From Streptomyces sp. NBC_01689 (lineage in GTDB: Bacteria > Actinomycetota > Actinomycetes > Streptomycetales > Streptomycetaceae), in the NCBI RefSeq assembly GCF_036250675.1, contig NZ_CP109592.1:5456001-5520000 (forward strand): DNA of 64,000 bases. The letters run 5' to 3'. Below the pieces are notes generated by a model, which was not told the DNA's origin, did not search any database, and saw only the letters and a list, made by a program, of their open reading frames with translations. Numbering within the stretch: the stretch's first letter is position 1; each line of letters begins with the position of its first letter. The position numbers and the translations under genes were made by a program. Shown here piece by piece: positions 50,307 to 60,848 of this stretch.

Positions 50307-51758
50307 ATGTCCACCTCGGCCGCCACCAAGGCCCCCGCCCCGCAGGAGCCGGAGTCCCGGCCCGCGCGGAGCGCCCTCGACCGCTACTTCAAGATCTCCG
50401 AACGCGGCTCCAGCCTTCCGCGCGAGATCCGCGGCGGTTTCGCCACCTTCTTCGCGATGGCCTACATCATCGTGCTGAACCCGATCATCCTGGGCAGCGC
50501 GAAGGACATGTACGGGCACCACCTGGACAACGGTCAGCTGGTCACCGCGACCGCTCTGACCGCCGCCTTCACGACGCTCCTCATGGGTGTCATCGGCAAC
50601 GTGCCGATCGCGCTCGCGGCCGGCCTCGGGGTGAACACGGTCGTCGCGCTCCAGCTCGCCCCGCGGATGTCCTGGCCGGACGCCATGGGTATGGTCGTGC
50701 TGGCCGGCCTCATCGTGATGCTGCTGGTCGCCACCGGGCTGCGCGAGCGCGTCATGAACGCCGTCCCGCTGGGGCTGCGCAAGGGCATCTCGATCGGTAT
50801 CGGCCTGTTCATCATGCTGATCGGTCTGGTCGACTCGGGCTTCGTCTCCCGCATCCCGGACGTCGCCCAGACCACGGTGCCCCTGCAGCTCGGCGCCGAC
50901 GGTCACCTCAACGGCTGGCCGGTGCTGGTCTTCGTCCTCGGCGCGCTGCTGACCCTCGCGCTGATCGTGCGCAAGGTGCCGGGCGCGATCCTCATCTCGA
51001 TCGTCACCATGACGGTCCTCGCGGTGATCGTCAACGCCGTCGCCAAGATCCCGTCCTGGGGTCTGACCACCCCGAAGTGGCCGGGCAACCCGGTCGCCAC
51101 CCCGGACTTCGGCCTTGTCGGCAAGGTCAGCCTCTTCGGCGGGTTCGGCAAGGTCGGCGTGCTGACCGGCATCCTCTTCGTCTTCACCGTGCTGCTGTCG
51201 TGCTTCTTCGACGCGATGGGCACGATCATGGGCGTCAGCGACGAGGCCAAGCTGACCGACGCGCAGGGCAACATGCCCGGCATCAACAAGGTCCTCTTCG
51301 TCGACGGCATCGCGGTCGCGGCGGGCGGCGCCAGCTCGTCCTCGGCCACCACCTGCTTCGTGGAGTCCACGGCGGGCGTCGGCGAGGGCGCGCGCACCGG
51401 CTTCGCGAACGTCGTCACCGGCGCGCTCTTCGCCGTGGCGCTCTTCCTGACCCCCGTCGCCACGATGGTCCCGTCCCAGGCCGCGACCCCCGCGCTGCTC
51501 GCGGTCGGCTTCCTGATCCTGTCCGGCTCGGTCCGCGAGATCGACTGGGCCGACCACACGATCGCGATCCCGGCCTTCGTGACGATGGTGATGATGCCGT
51601 TCACCTACTCGATCACGAACGGCATCGGCATGGGCTTCATCACCTTCGTGGTGCTGCGCCTCGCGGCCGGCCGGGGCCGGGACGTCCCGGTCGCGATGTA
51701 CGTGGTGTCGGCGGTCTTCGCCTTCTACTACCTGATGCCGGCCCTCGGTCTCACCTGA
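50307..51758 (+). CDS. NCS2-family purine permease
   Basis: 483 aa with 12-14 membrane helices. The N-terminus is Ala/Pro-rich, then RYFKISERGSSLPREIRGG and ATFFAMAYIIVLNPIILGSA, the conserved start of AzgA-type permeases for adenine, guanine and hypoxanthine. Other hallmarks are LAAGLGVNTVVALQLAPR, GLRKGISIGIGLFIMLIGL, and VFTVLLSCFFDAMGTIMGV. A conserved ATTCFVESTAG-type motif reads SSATTCFVESTAGVGEGART. Start is the ATG at 50307; AGGA lies between it and an ATG 12 bases upstream. It appears to be monocistronic. Confidence 0.93.
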   Translation: MSTSAATKAPAPQEPESRPARSALDRYFKISERGSSLPREIRGGFATFFAMAYIIVLNPIILGSAKDMYGHHLDNGQLVTATALTAAFTTLLMGVIGNVPIALAAGLGVNTVVALQLAPRMSWPDAMGMVVLAGLIVMLLVATGLRERVMNAVPLGLRKGISIGIGLFIMLIGLVDSGFVSRIPDVAQTTVPLQLGADGHLNGWPVLVFVLGALLTLALIVRKVPGAILISIVTMTVLAVIVNAVAKIPSWGLTTPKWPGNPVATPDFGLVGKVSLFGGFGKVGVLTGILFVFTVLLSCFFDAMGTIMGVSDEAKLTDAQGNMPGINKVLFVDGIAVAAGGASSSSATTCFVESTAGVGEGARTGFANVVTGALFAVALFLTPVATMVPSQAATPALLAVGFLILSGSVREIDWADHTIAIPAFVTMVMMPFTYSITNGIGMGFITFVVLRLAAGRGRDVPVAMYVVSAVFAFYYLMPALGLT

Positions 51759-51771
51759 CGGGCGGGGTCAC

Positions 51772-51794
51772 GCGCCCCCGTCCCGCGGGGGCGC
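51772..51794. terminator. Terminator between the permease and the RHH gene
   Basis: A 9-bp perfect stem (GCGCCCCCG / CGGGGGCGC) with a 5-nt loop TCCCG, located between convergent genes 14 bp after the permease stop codon. Confidence 0.7.
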
Positions 51795-51810
51795 CGGGAG
51801 TCTCCCGGGC

Positions 51811-51993
51811 TCACGTGACCCCGTAGAACTTCTCCGTCTCGTCGACGGCGGTCTGGAACCGCTCGTCGAAGTCATCGCGAATGAGCGTCCGGACGACATA
51901 GTCCTGGACGCTCATTCCGCGTTTGGCGGCATGGTCTCGGAGCCGGTCGAGCAGCTCCCCGTCTATCCGCAGGCTGAGCACACTGGTCCCCAT
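51811..51993 (-). CDS. Ribbon-helix-helix (CopG/Arc-type) DNA-binding protein
   Basis: 60 aa. An RHH fold is plain in VLSLRIDGELLDRLRDHAAK (strand then helix 1) and GMSVQDYVVRTLIRDDF (turn and helix 2), with a short tail. No toxin gene adjoins it, so it is probably not an antitoxin. GACCCT lies seven bases before its ATG, which looks leaderless. A perfect 16-bp palindrome lies 55 bp upstream of its start and may be its operator. Confidence 0.85.
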   Translation of the reverse strand: MGTSVLSLRIDGELLDRLRDHAAKRGMSVQDYVVRTLIRDDFDERFQTAVDETEKFYGVT

Positions 51994-52047
51994 GGAGTCG
52001 AGGGTCGCCGGACCGCGGCGCGCGATGGGTCACTTTCCGCAGCGAAC

Positions 52048-52063
52048 TCACTCGTACGAGTGA
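52048..52063. promoter_or_regulatory. Perfect 16-bp palindrome between the divergent RHH and marR genes
   Basis: TCACTCGTACGAGTGA is fully self-complementary. It lies in the divergent spacer of the RHH gene and the MarR-family gene, 55 bp from one and 73 bp from the other. The length and symmetry fit a dimeric RHH or a MarR/TetR operator. Confidence 0.65.
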
Positions 52064-52105
52064 CGTGAGGGTTCAGTGGCCCGTGTCACGGGCACCCCGA
52101 TGCTC

Positions 52106-52133
52106 TTTAGCGAGAGTAATGAGTTAAGCTAAA
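52106..52133. promoter_or_regulatory. Putative MarR operator overlapping the marR promoter
   Basis: Inverted half-sites TTTAGC (52106-52111) and GCTAAA (52128-52133) with a 16-nt spacer overlap a TAAGCT -10-like hexamer (52125-52130), which lies six bases before the ATG. This is the geometry expected for autorepression of marR and the exporter that follows. Confidence 0.6.
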
Positions 52134-52136
52134 TAC

Positions 52137-52574
52137 ATGCCTGACCTCACCCATGGCGACGACGCCGCCGCCGTGAACGCCCTGCGCTCCGCAGTGATGC
52201 GGCTGTCGCGTCGACTCAAGCACCAGCGGGTCGACGAGTCGCTGAGCCCCACCGAGATGTCGGTGCTCGGCACCCTGGCCCGCTGTGGCTCCGCCACACC
52301 GGGTGAACTCGCCCGCAAGGAGCATGTGCAGCCGCCCTCGATGACCCGCATCGTCGCGCTGCTGGAGGCCAAGGGCCTGGTCAGGCTGGAGCCTCACCCC
52401 GAGGACCGCCGACAGAAGGTGGTCACGCAGACCGACAAGGCCGAGGCGATGCTCGAGGAGAGCCGCCGCAGGCGGAACGCGTGGCTGGCCGGCCTGGTCG
52501 AGGGCCTGGACGAGGAGGAGTGGGCGAAGCTCCGCGAAGCCGCTCCCGTCCTGGAGAAGCTCGCGCAGATCTGA
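52137..52574 (+). CDS. MarR-family transcriptional regulator
   Basis: 145 aa winged-helix regulator. The recognition-helix region is STPTEMSVLGTLARCG-like (LSPTEMSVLGTLARCGSATP), followed by ELARKEHVQPPSMTRIVALL and the wing EPHPEDRRQKVVTQTDKAEA. The C-terminal helix dimerises (LVEGLDEEEWAKLREAAPVL). TAAGCT is six bases before the ATG, so the message is probably leaderless. It is followed after 87 bp by an MFS exporter gene on the same strand; repression of the exporter, relieved by a drug or phenolic ligand, is the usual arrangement. Confidence 0.95.
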   Translation: MPDLTHGDDAAAVNALRSAVMRLSRRLKHQRVDESLSPTEMSVLGTLARCGSATPGELARKEHVQPPSMTRIVALLEAKGLVRLEPHPEDRRQKVVTQTDKAEAMLEESRRRRNAWLAGLVEGLDEEEWAKLREAAPVLEKLAQI

Positions 52575-52661
52575 TGCCCCGCCCGGCGTGCCGACCGACG
52601 TCCGCTCGGCGCGCCCTCACCCCGGACACCGCCGTCCGTGCCCCCAAGGAGGCGAGCCCTT

Positions 52662-54182
52662 TTGAGTACGGGACCCGGAGCAGACTCCGCCCCCGCACCT
52701 GCCACCCACGACTCCCCGCCCGCCCCCGACGGTGCCGCCCGCCCGTCCCGCACCTCCCCTTCCCGCACCCCCTCGGCGCCGGACCCCGCGGTCCCGCCCT
52801 CCTCGGCGGCGACCCCTCCGGCATCGCCCCCCTCGCCCCCCTCGGCCGCGGTGGCCTCCCCGCGGGCCGTACCGCCCACCGCGCGTCCGGCGGCCCCGGC
52901 GAACCCGTCGTCCTCGATGTTCAGTTCCCTGAAGATCCGGAACTACCGGCTGTTCTTCCTGGGACAGGTCGTCTCCAACACCGGCACCTGGATGCAGCGC
53001 ATCGCCCAGGACTGGCTGGTGCTGAGCCTCACCGGCTCCTCCGCCGCGGTGGGCATCACCACCGCGCTGCAGTTCCTGCCGATGCTGCTCTTCGGGCTGT
53101 ACGGCGGCGTCCTGGTGGACCGGCTCCCCAAGCGCCCCACCCTGCTGGCGACCCAGACGGCCATGGGTCTCACCGGTCTCGCGCTCGCCTTCCTGACCCT
53201 CTCCGGCCACGTCCAGGTCTGGCACGTCTACCTGGCGGCCTTCGCGGTCGGACTCGCGACGGTCGTCGACAACCCGGCCCGCCAGTCCTTCGTCTCCGAG
53301 ATGGTCGGCCCCGGCCAGCTGCAGAACGCGGTCAGCCTCAACTCGGCCAACTTCCAGTCCGCCCGGCTCGTCGGCCCCGCGGTCGCGGGTGTGATGATCA
53401 CCGGCGTGGGCACCGGCTGGGCGTTCCTGTTCAACGGACTGTCCTTCGTGGCGCCGCTCGCCGGTCTGCTGATGATGCGCGGCCGCGAGCTGCACATGGT
53501 CGAGCGGGCACCCCGTGGCAAGGGGCAGCTCCGCGAGGGCCTGCGCTATGTCGCCGGCCGTCCCGACCTGGTCTGGCCGATCGTCCTGGTCGGTTTCATC
53601 GGGACCTTCGGCTTCAACTTCCCGGTCTGGCTCTCCGCCTACGCGGACGACGTCTTCGACGCGGGCGCCGGCGCCTACAGCCTCTTCAACACGCTGATGG
53701 CGGTGGGCTCGGTGGCCGGAGCGCTGCTCGCCGCCCGCCGCGGCACGGCCCGGCTGCGTGTGCTGATCGCGGCGGCGCTGGCCTTCGGCCTGCTGGAGAC
53801 GGTGGCGGCGGTGGTGCCGTCGCTGTGGCTCTTCTCGCTGCTCATGGTCCCGATCGGGGTGTTCGGCCTGACGGTCAACGTCACGGCGAACACCGCGGTG
53901 CAGATGTCCACGGACCCCGTCATGCGCGGCCGGGTCATGGCGCTGTTCATGATGGTCTTCGTCGGCGGTACGCCGCTCGGGGCGCCGCTGGTCGGCTGGG
54001 TGACCGACGCCTACGGTCCGCGCGTCGGCTTCGCCCTCGGCGGCCTGGTCTCGGCCGCCGCGGCGACGGGCGTCGGCCTGGTCCTGGCGCGGGTCGGCGG
54101 GCTCCGGCTGTCGGTGGGCTGGTACGGCGGTCATCCCCGGGTGCGTTTCGTGCCCAAGGAACGGCTGGCGACCGCCGTCTGA
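52662..54182 (+). CDS. MFS transporter (DHA-type) with a TTG start
   Basis: 506 aa. The start is TTG at 52662: a perfect AAGGAGG sits at 52646-52652, nine bases upstream. A GTG 24 bp earlier is in frame but lacks such a site. The first ~85 residues are Pro/Ser/Ala-rich and disordered. Then come SLKIRNYRLFFLGQVVSNTG and GTWMQRIAQDWLVLSLTGS, the hallmark of the Bcr/EntS-type exporters. About 12 transmembrane segments follow. Motif A-like text is GVLVDRLPKRPTLL. The exporter is likely controlled by the MarR gene just upstream. Substrate unknown. Confidence 0.9.
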   Translation: MSTGPGADSAPAPATHDSPPAPDGAARPSRTSPSRTPSAPDPAVPPSSAATPPASPPSPPSAAVASPRAVPPTARPAAPANPSSSMFSSLKIRNYRLFFLGQVVSNTGTWMQRIAQDWLVLSLTGSSAAVGITTALQFLPMLLFGLYGGVLVDRLPKRPTLLATQTAMGLTGLALAFLTLSGHVQVWHVYLAAFAVGLATVVDNPARQSFVSEMVGPGQLQNAVSLNSANFQSARLVGPAVAGVMITGVGTGWAFLFNGLSFVAPLAGLLMMRGRELHMVERAPRGKGQLREGLRYVAGRPDLVWPIVLVGFIGTFGFNFPVWLSAYADDVFDAGAGAYSLFNTLMAVGSVAGALLAARRGTARLRVLIAAALAFGLLETVAAVVPSLWLFSLLMVPIGVFGLTVNVTANTAVQMSTDPVMRGRVMALFMMVFVGGTPLGAPLVGWVTDAYGPRVGFALGGLVSAAAATGVGLVLARVGGLRLSVGWYGGHPRVRFVPKERLATAV

Positions 54183-54219
54183 CCGGCACCGCGGCCCCCG
54201 GCCCTGGGAGAGTGGTGCC

Positions 54220-54792
54220 ATGAGACTCTTCGCGGCGGTGCTGCCACCCGGGGAAGCGGTACGGGAACTCGGCGCGGCGGTGGACCTGTTGCACCGGCTG
54301 CCGGGCGCCGACGGCCTGCGGTGGACGGGCCGGCCGGGGTGGCACTTCACGCTCGCCTTCTACGGCGAGGTCGAGGAGGGGCTCACCGGCCCGCTCGCCG
54401 AGCGGCTGGCCCGGGCCGCCGGCCGTACGCCCCCGGTGCCGCTCGCCCTGGGGGGCGGCGGCCACTTCGGCGGGCGGGCGCTGTGGGCCGGTGTGTCGGG
54501 AGACGTCACCACCCTGCGGCTGCTCGCCGACCGGGCGGAGGCGGCGGCGCGCCGGGCGGGCGTCCCGATGGAGGAGCACCGCCGCTACCGCCCGCATCTG
54601 ACGGTGGCCCGCAGCCGGCACTCCATGGACTTCGGGCCGTACGTCACCGCCCTGGACACCTTCGCCGGGCGACCCTGGACGGCGGGCGAGCTGTGTCTCG
54701 TACGCAGCAATCTGCCGAGGTCGGGGGTGCCCGGGGAGCAGCCGCGCTACGAGACGGTGGAGCGGTGGCCGCTGGCCGGGGCGGGCGGCTGA
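54220..54792 (+). CDS. thpR: RNA 2',3'-cyclic phosphodiesterase
   Basis: 190 aa, a 2H phosphoesterase that opens 2',3'-cyclic phosphate on RNA (formerly 2'-5' RNA ligase). The two HxTx motifs are HFTLAFYGEV near residue 46 and HLTVARSRH near residue 127, with RLFAAVLPP and SNLPRSG typical of the family. The ATG is six bases after GAGAGT; no ribosome site is evident. It may share a transcript with the micro-membrane gene that follows after 34 bp. Its true role in RNA processing or repair is not settled. Confidence 0.92.
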   Translation: MRLFAAVLPPGEAVRELGAAVDLLHRLPGADGLRWTGRPGWHFTLAFYGEVEEGLTGPLAERLARAAGRTPPVPLALGGGGHFGGRALWAGVSGDVTTLRLLADRAEAAARRAGVPMEEHRRYRPHLTVARSRHSMDFGPYVTALDTFAGRPWTAGELCLVRSNLPRSGVPGEQPRYETVERWPLAGAGG

Positions 54793-54826
54793 AGCGCGCC
54801 GGGGACGGCCGGATAACCTCGGGGGC

Positions 54827-54913
54827 GTGAATCCCAAGACCCGAAACCAAATCATGGCCGGTGTGCTCGTGCTGATGTTCGTCGTGGTGGCGCTGGCGGC
54901 GGCGGTCAAGTAG
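54827..54913 (+). CDS. 28-aa micro-membrane protein
   Basis: Starts GTG and reads NPKTRNQIMAGV, then the hydrophobic run LVLMFVVVALAAAV and a final lysine. One transmembrane segment and a charged N-terminus are visible. TAACCT ends seven bases before the GTG, and codon third positions are G or C, so this is a credible leaderless microgene. I have an impression of similar tiny proteins in other Streptomyces, but this is memory, not a search. Confidence 0.6.
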   Translation: MNPKTRNQIMAGVLVLMFVVVALAAAVK

Positions 54914-55263
54914 ACGGCCCGTACCCGGGGACGGCCCGCACGCCGGGACAGCCGGCACGCGGAGACAGCCGGTGACCGGGGACAGCCGGTGACCGGGGAC
55001 GCCGGGCGCGCCCACGGTGAGCTGTCGGCGCGCCCCCGCTGCGGAGACCCCCCGCGGAGACCCCCCCCGCGGAGACTGCGCGCGGAGACCGCGCGCGGCC
55101 GGGAGCGTCGGGGGCCTCGCCGGGAGGGCGCCGGAGCCCGCCGGAAGCCCCGTCGCGGCCTTCGGAGGAGCCGCGGGGACGCGGGCGGCGCGGGAACCGC
55201 CGATGCCGGTCCCGTGGGACGGCCGCGCGGTTCCCGCACCCCCGACGACGCCCTTCGGCTGTG
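54914..55263. repeat. Spacer with imperfect short tandem repeats
   Basis: Repeated GGACAGCCGGTGACCGG and GGAGACCCCCCGCGGAGACC-like units occupy 54914-55090, with further GC-rich low-complexity text to 55263. No gene is supported. The convergent aldo/keto reductase gene ends at the right boundary. Confidence 0.6.
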
Positions 55264-56256
55264 CTACCAGGCGAAGGCCTCGGGCGAGGGTCCCGGGCCC
55301 GGGAAGATCTCGTCCAGCGCGGACAGCAGCTCCTGCGACAGTTCCAGCTCGACGGCGCGCAGGGCGGAGTCGAGCTGCTCGGCGGTGCGCGGGCCGACGA
55401 TCGGACCGGTGACGCCGGGCCGGGTCAGCAGCCAGGCCAGTGCCGCCTCGCCGGGTTCGATCCCGTGCTTGTCGAGCAGGTCCTCGTAGGCCTGGATCTG
55501 CGCACGGATGGCGGTGTCGGCCAGGGAGTCGGCGGCGCGTCCGCCCGCCCTGCGTCCGCCCTGCGCCTCCTTCCTGATGACCCCGCCGAGCAGTCCGCCG
55601 TGCAGCGGCGACCAGGGGATGACCCCGAGGCCGTACTCCTGCGCGGCCGGGATGACCTCCATCTCCGCGCGCCGTTCGGCCAGGTTGTAGAGGCACTGCT
55701 CGCTGACCAGGCCGATGGTGCCGCCGCGGCGGGCGGCGATCTCGTTGGCCTGGGCGATCTTGTAACCGGGGAAGTTGCTGGACCCGGCGTAGAGGATCTT
55801 GCCCTGCTGGACCAGGACGTCGATCGCCTGCCAGATCTCCTCGAAGGGCGTGCTGCGGTCCACGTGGTGGAACTGGTAGACGTCGATGTAGTCGGTCCGG
55901 AGCCGCTTCAGGCTGGCGTCGACCGCCCGCCGGATGTTGACCGCGGAGAGCTTGTCGTGGTTGGGCCAGGCGTCGCCGTCGGCGGCCATGTTGCCGTAGA
56001 CCTTGGTGGCGAGCACGACCTTGTCGCGCCGGTCGCCGCCCTGCGCGAACCAGTTTCCGATGATCTCTTCGGTACGGCCCTTGTTCTCGCCCCAGCCGTA
56101 CACGTTCGCGGTGTCGAAGTAGTTGATCCCTGAGGCCAGTGCCGCGTCCATGATCGCGTGACTGTCGGCCTCGTCGGTCTGCGGACCGAAGTTCATGGTG
56201 CCGAGGACGAGCCGGCTGACCTTGAGTCCCGTGCGTCCGAGCTGCGTGTACTTCAT
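55264..56256 (-). CDS. Aldo/keto reductase
   Basis: 330 aa, an NADPH-dependent TIM-barrel reductase of the AKR superfamily. The catalytic tetrad is recognisable: Asp and Tyr in INYFDTANVYGWGENKG, Lys in VVLATKVYGNM, and His in YQFHHVDRSTPFE. It opens with YTQLGRTGLKVSRLVLGTMN and ends with ALAWLLTRPGVTGPIVGPRT, the family cofactor loop. GGGGAG precedes the ATG. Substrate is unknown; the sequence resembles AKR11/AKR12-type L-glyceraldehyde-3-phosphate or general stress reductases. Confidence 0.92.
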   Translation of the reverse strand: MKYTQLGRTGLKVSRLVLGTMNFGPQTDEADSHAIMDAALASGINYFDTANVYGWGENKGRTEEIIGNWFAQGGDRRDKVVLATKVYGNMAADGDAWPNHDKLSAVNIRRAVDASLKRLRTDYIDVYQFHHVDRSTPFEEIWQAIDVLVQQGKILYAGSSNFPGYKIAQANEIAARRGGTIGLVSEQCLYNLAERRAEMEVIPAAQEYGLGVIPWSPLHGGLLGGVIRKEAQGGRRAGGRAADSLADTAIRAQIQAYEDLLDKHGIEPGEAALAWLLTRPGVTGPIVGPRTAEQLDSALRAVELELSQELLSALDEIFPGPGPSPEAFAW

Positions 56257-56301
56257 GACTCCCCACCCAACGGCGTGGAGTGCGCTCTAGGCAAGAGCGG
56301 G

Positions 56302-56985
56302 TCAGGCGCGCGCGGCGGCGTACGGCCCCCCGAGTCCCCACGCCTGGTGCATGGCCTCCGCGAAGGCCTCCGCGATCCGGTGCTCGCCCCTCTCGTTCGG
56401 GTGGGTGCCGTCGTAGGTGTCGGTGTGGATGTCGTATCCGGGAGGCGGGGAGACGAGCAGCAGGGGGGAGCGGGGTTCGCCGAGGTCGGCGACCGCCTTC
56501 GCGAGAAGGTCGTTGAAGGAGTCCACCGCGGCGGCGAAGGGCGGGTCGGACCGCGCGCGGACGTTCGGGGTCACCGGCAGGACGGCCATCCGGATCCGTG
56601 GGTTCGCCGCCCGGGCCTCGGCGACGAAGGCACGGACGTTCCCGGCCGTCTGCTCCGCGTTCGTGTAGAAGCCCAGGTCGATCAGACCGAGGGAGACCAG
56701 GAGCACGTCGGCGCGGTGCGAGCGGACCGCCTCCTGGATCAGCGGGACCATGTGGATCCAGCCCTCGCCCCAGCCGGCCAGATGGGCCCGCGGGAAGTCG
56801 GGCTCCGCGTACGCGTACGAGTCGGGGGAGTCCGTGGCCTTGTCGTACAGCGTCTCGCGCGGGCCGACGATCCCGAACGGGCCCCCGTACGTGGTGCGCA
56901 GGTGCTGCCACATCCGGTATCGCCACGTGTGTTCCCCCGCGCTCCCGATCGTCTGGGAGTCACCGACGGACATGAACCTGAGCAT
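56302..56985 (-). CDS. SGNH/GDSL hydrolase
   Basis: 227 aa. Block I is FMSVGDSQTIGSAG with the catalytic Ser, block III holds the Asn and Gly of LVSLGLIDLGF, and block V is YDGTHPNERGEH with Asp and His. It has no signal peptide, so it probably acts in the cytoplasm. CATGAT lies six bases before the ATG at 56985; an ATG at 56973 is an alternative. It is followed 45 bp downstream by the aldo/keto reductase on the same strand. Substrate could be an acetylated sugar or ester. Confidence 0.87.
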   Translation of the reverse strand: MLRFMSVGDSQTIGSAGEHTWRYRMWQHLRTTYGGPFGIVGPRETLYDKATDSPDSYAYAEPDFPRAHLAGWGEGWIHMVPLIQEAVRSHRADVLLVSLGLIDLGFYTNAEQTAGNVRAFVAEARAANPRIRMAVLPVTPNVRARSDPPFAAAVDSFNDLLAKAVADLGEPRSPLLLVSPPPGYDIHTDTYDGTHPNERGEHRIAEAFAEAMHQAWGLGGPYAAARA

Positions 56986-57128
56986 CCGCTCATCATGGAC
57001 GATCGGTGTCGGGGGCATCAGCGCCGGGGGTGTGAGCCTGGACACGCCCCGCGGGGCGGGCGGCGGGCACCGGAAGGTCGGCGCGGAAGATCGATCTGAA
57101 AGTCCGTTCGAGATGGCAGGCTTGGGCC

Positions 57129-58127
57129 ATGCGCCGATCGTCCTCGTACCTCGCCGGAGCCGCCGCCCGACTGGCCGCCGGAGCCGCCCTCGTCGTCGCG
57201 CTGTCGGCGCCGGCCGTCGCCGACAGCGGGGACGACGGATTCACCATCAAGGACCCCCGGATCACCGAGTCCAGCGGGCTCGTCGCCTCGCGTCTGCACC
57301 CCGGCATCTACTGGACGCACAACGACAGCGACGACGGCCCGTACCTCTACGCCGTCGACAGCAGGACCGGCGAGACCGTCGCCACCGTCACGATGAGCGG
57401 GGTCGGCGCCCCCCGCGACGTCGAGGCCATCTCCCTGGGACCGGACGGCGACCTCTACGTCGGCGACATCGGAGACAACCTCGGCGGCACCTGGAACCAC
57501 GTGTGGATCTACAAGCTGCCCGAGCCGAAGGTGCTCGAGGACCAGACGATCCGGGCCACCCAGTACGTCGTGAAGTACTCCGACGGGCCGCGCAACGCCG
57601 AGGCGCTGATGGTGCATCCGAAGACCGGACGGGTCTACATCGCCGACAAGAACGAGGACGGCGGCCACCTGTACGAGGGCCCCGCCCACCTCTCCTCCTC
57701 CGGTACGAACGTCTTCCGCCCGGTCGCCACGATCGACCTCTGGGTCACCGACGGCGCCTTCTCGCCCGACGGCCGGCAGCTCGCGCTGCGCGGGTACTTC
57801 GGCGGGATCGCGTACTCCTGGAACGACGGGAAGCCCAGGCGGCAGGGGCGGCTGAACGTCCCGCTGCAGGGCCAGGGCGAGTCCGTCACGTACACGCCCG
57901 GCGGGTCCCAGCTGATGTACGGGAGCGAGGGCAAGGACAGCCCCGTGCAGCCCGGTTCGGTTCCCGGGGGCGGCTCGGGCTCCAAGTCGCCCTCGGAGAG
58001 CGGCGGTTCGGCGTCCGCAAGCGGTGACGGCGGGGCGGGCCTGGGCACCGGGGCCAAGGGAGCGCTGGCGGTCGGCGCGGTGCTGGTGGTGGTCCTCGGG
58101 GTACGGCGGCTGCTGCGCAGGTCCTAG
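57129..58127 (+). CDS. Secreted beta-propeller-like protein with a C-terminal membrane anchor
   Basis: 332 aa. A signal peptide (SSSYLAGAAARLAAGAALVV) precedes repeats of a six- or seven-bladed propeller type: GIYWTHNDSDDGPYLYAVDS, DLYVGDIGDNLGGTWNHVWI, GRVYIADKNEDGGHLYEGP, and DGAFSPDGRQLALRGYFGG. A Gly/Ser linker (GGSGSKSPSESGGSAS) leads to one transmembrane segment (ALAVGAVLVVVLGVRRLLRR), so the propeller would be held at the outer membrane face. CAGGCT lies six bases before the ATG. The function is unknown; no catalytic motif is visible. Confidence 0.8.
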   Translation: MRRSSSYLAGAAARLAAGAALVVALSAPAVADSGDDGFTIKDPRITESSGLVASRLHPGIYWTHNDSDDGPYLYAVDSRTGETVATVTMSGVGAPRDVEAISLGPDGDLYVGDIGDNLGGTWNHVWIYKLPEPKVLEDQTIRATQYVVKYSDGPRNAEALMVHPKTGRVYIADKNEDGGHLYEGPAHLSSSGTNVFRPVATIDLWVTDGAFSPDGRQLALRGYFGGIAYSWNDGKPRRQGRLNVPLQGQGESVTYTPGGSQLMYGSEGKDSPVQPGSVPGGGSGSKSPSESGGSASASGDGGAGLGTGAKGALAVGAVLVVVLGVRRLLRRS

Positions 58128-58221
58128 GACGGCCGGGCCGGGAGCCCGGGGCCCGTTCGGCCGTCGGGCCGGGCGACGGCCGCCGGGGCCGTCCTTCCCC
58201 GCGCGGTGACGGCGGGAAGCG

Positions 58222-58257
58222 GGAAGGGGCGCCCGGCGGGTGCCGGGCGCCCCTTCC
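58222..58257. terminator. serC terminator hairpin
   Basis: A 16-bp perfect stem (58222-58237 with 58242-58257) and a GGGT loop 16 bp past the serC stop codon on the minus strand. It may also end the convergent propeller transcript. Confidence 0.88.
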
Positions 58258-58272
58258 GTGGACCGCCGGGGG

Positions 58273-60721
<2,449 letters not shown>

Positions 60722-60848
60722 GCGGGGATGCCTCCAGGAGCCGGGGTGGGGATGCCGCGTCGCCGCGGGGGCCGTGGTGCCGGCGCGTGCCGCCGCGGTC
60801 CCCGCGTCTCCCGGCCGGACACGGGGGCCGGCCGGGCGCGGTGGAGTC

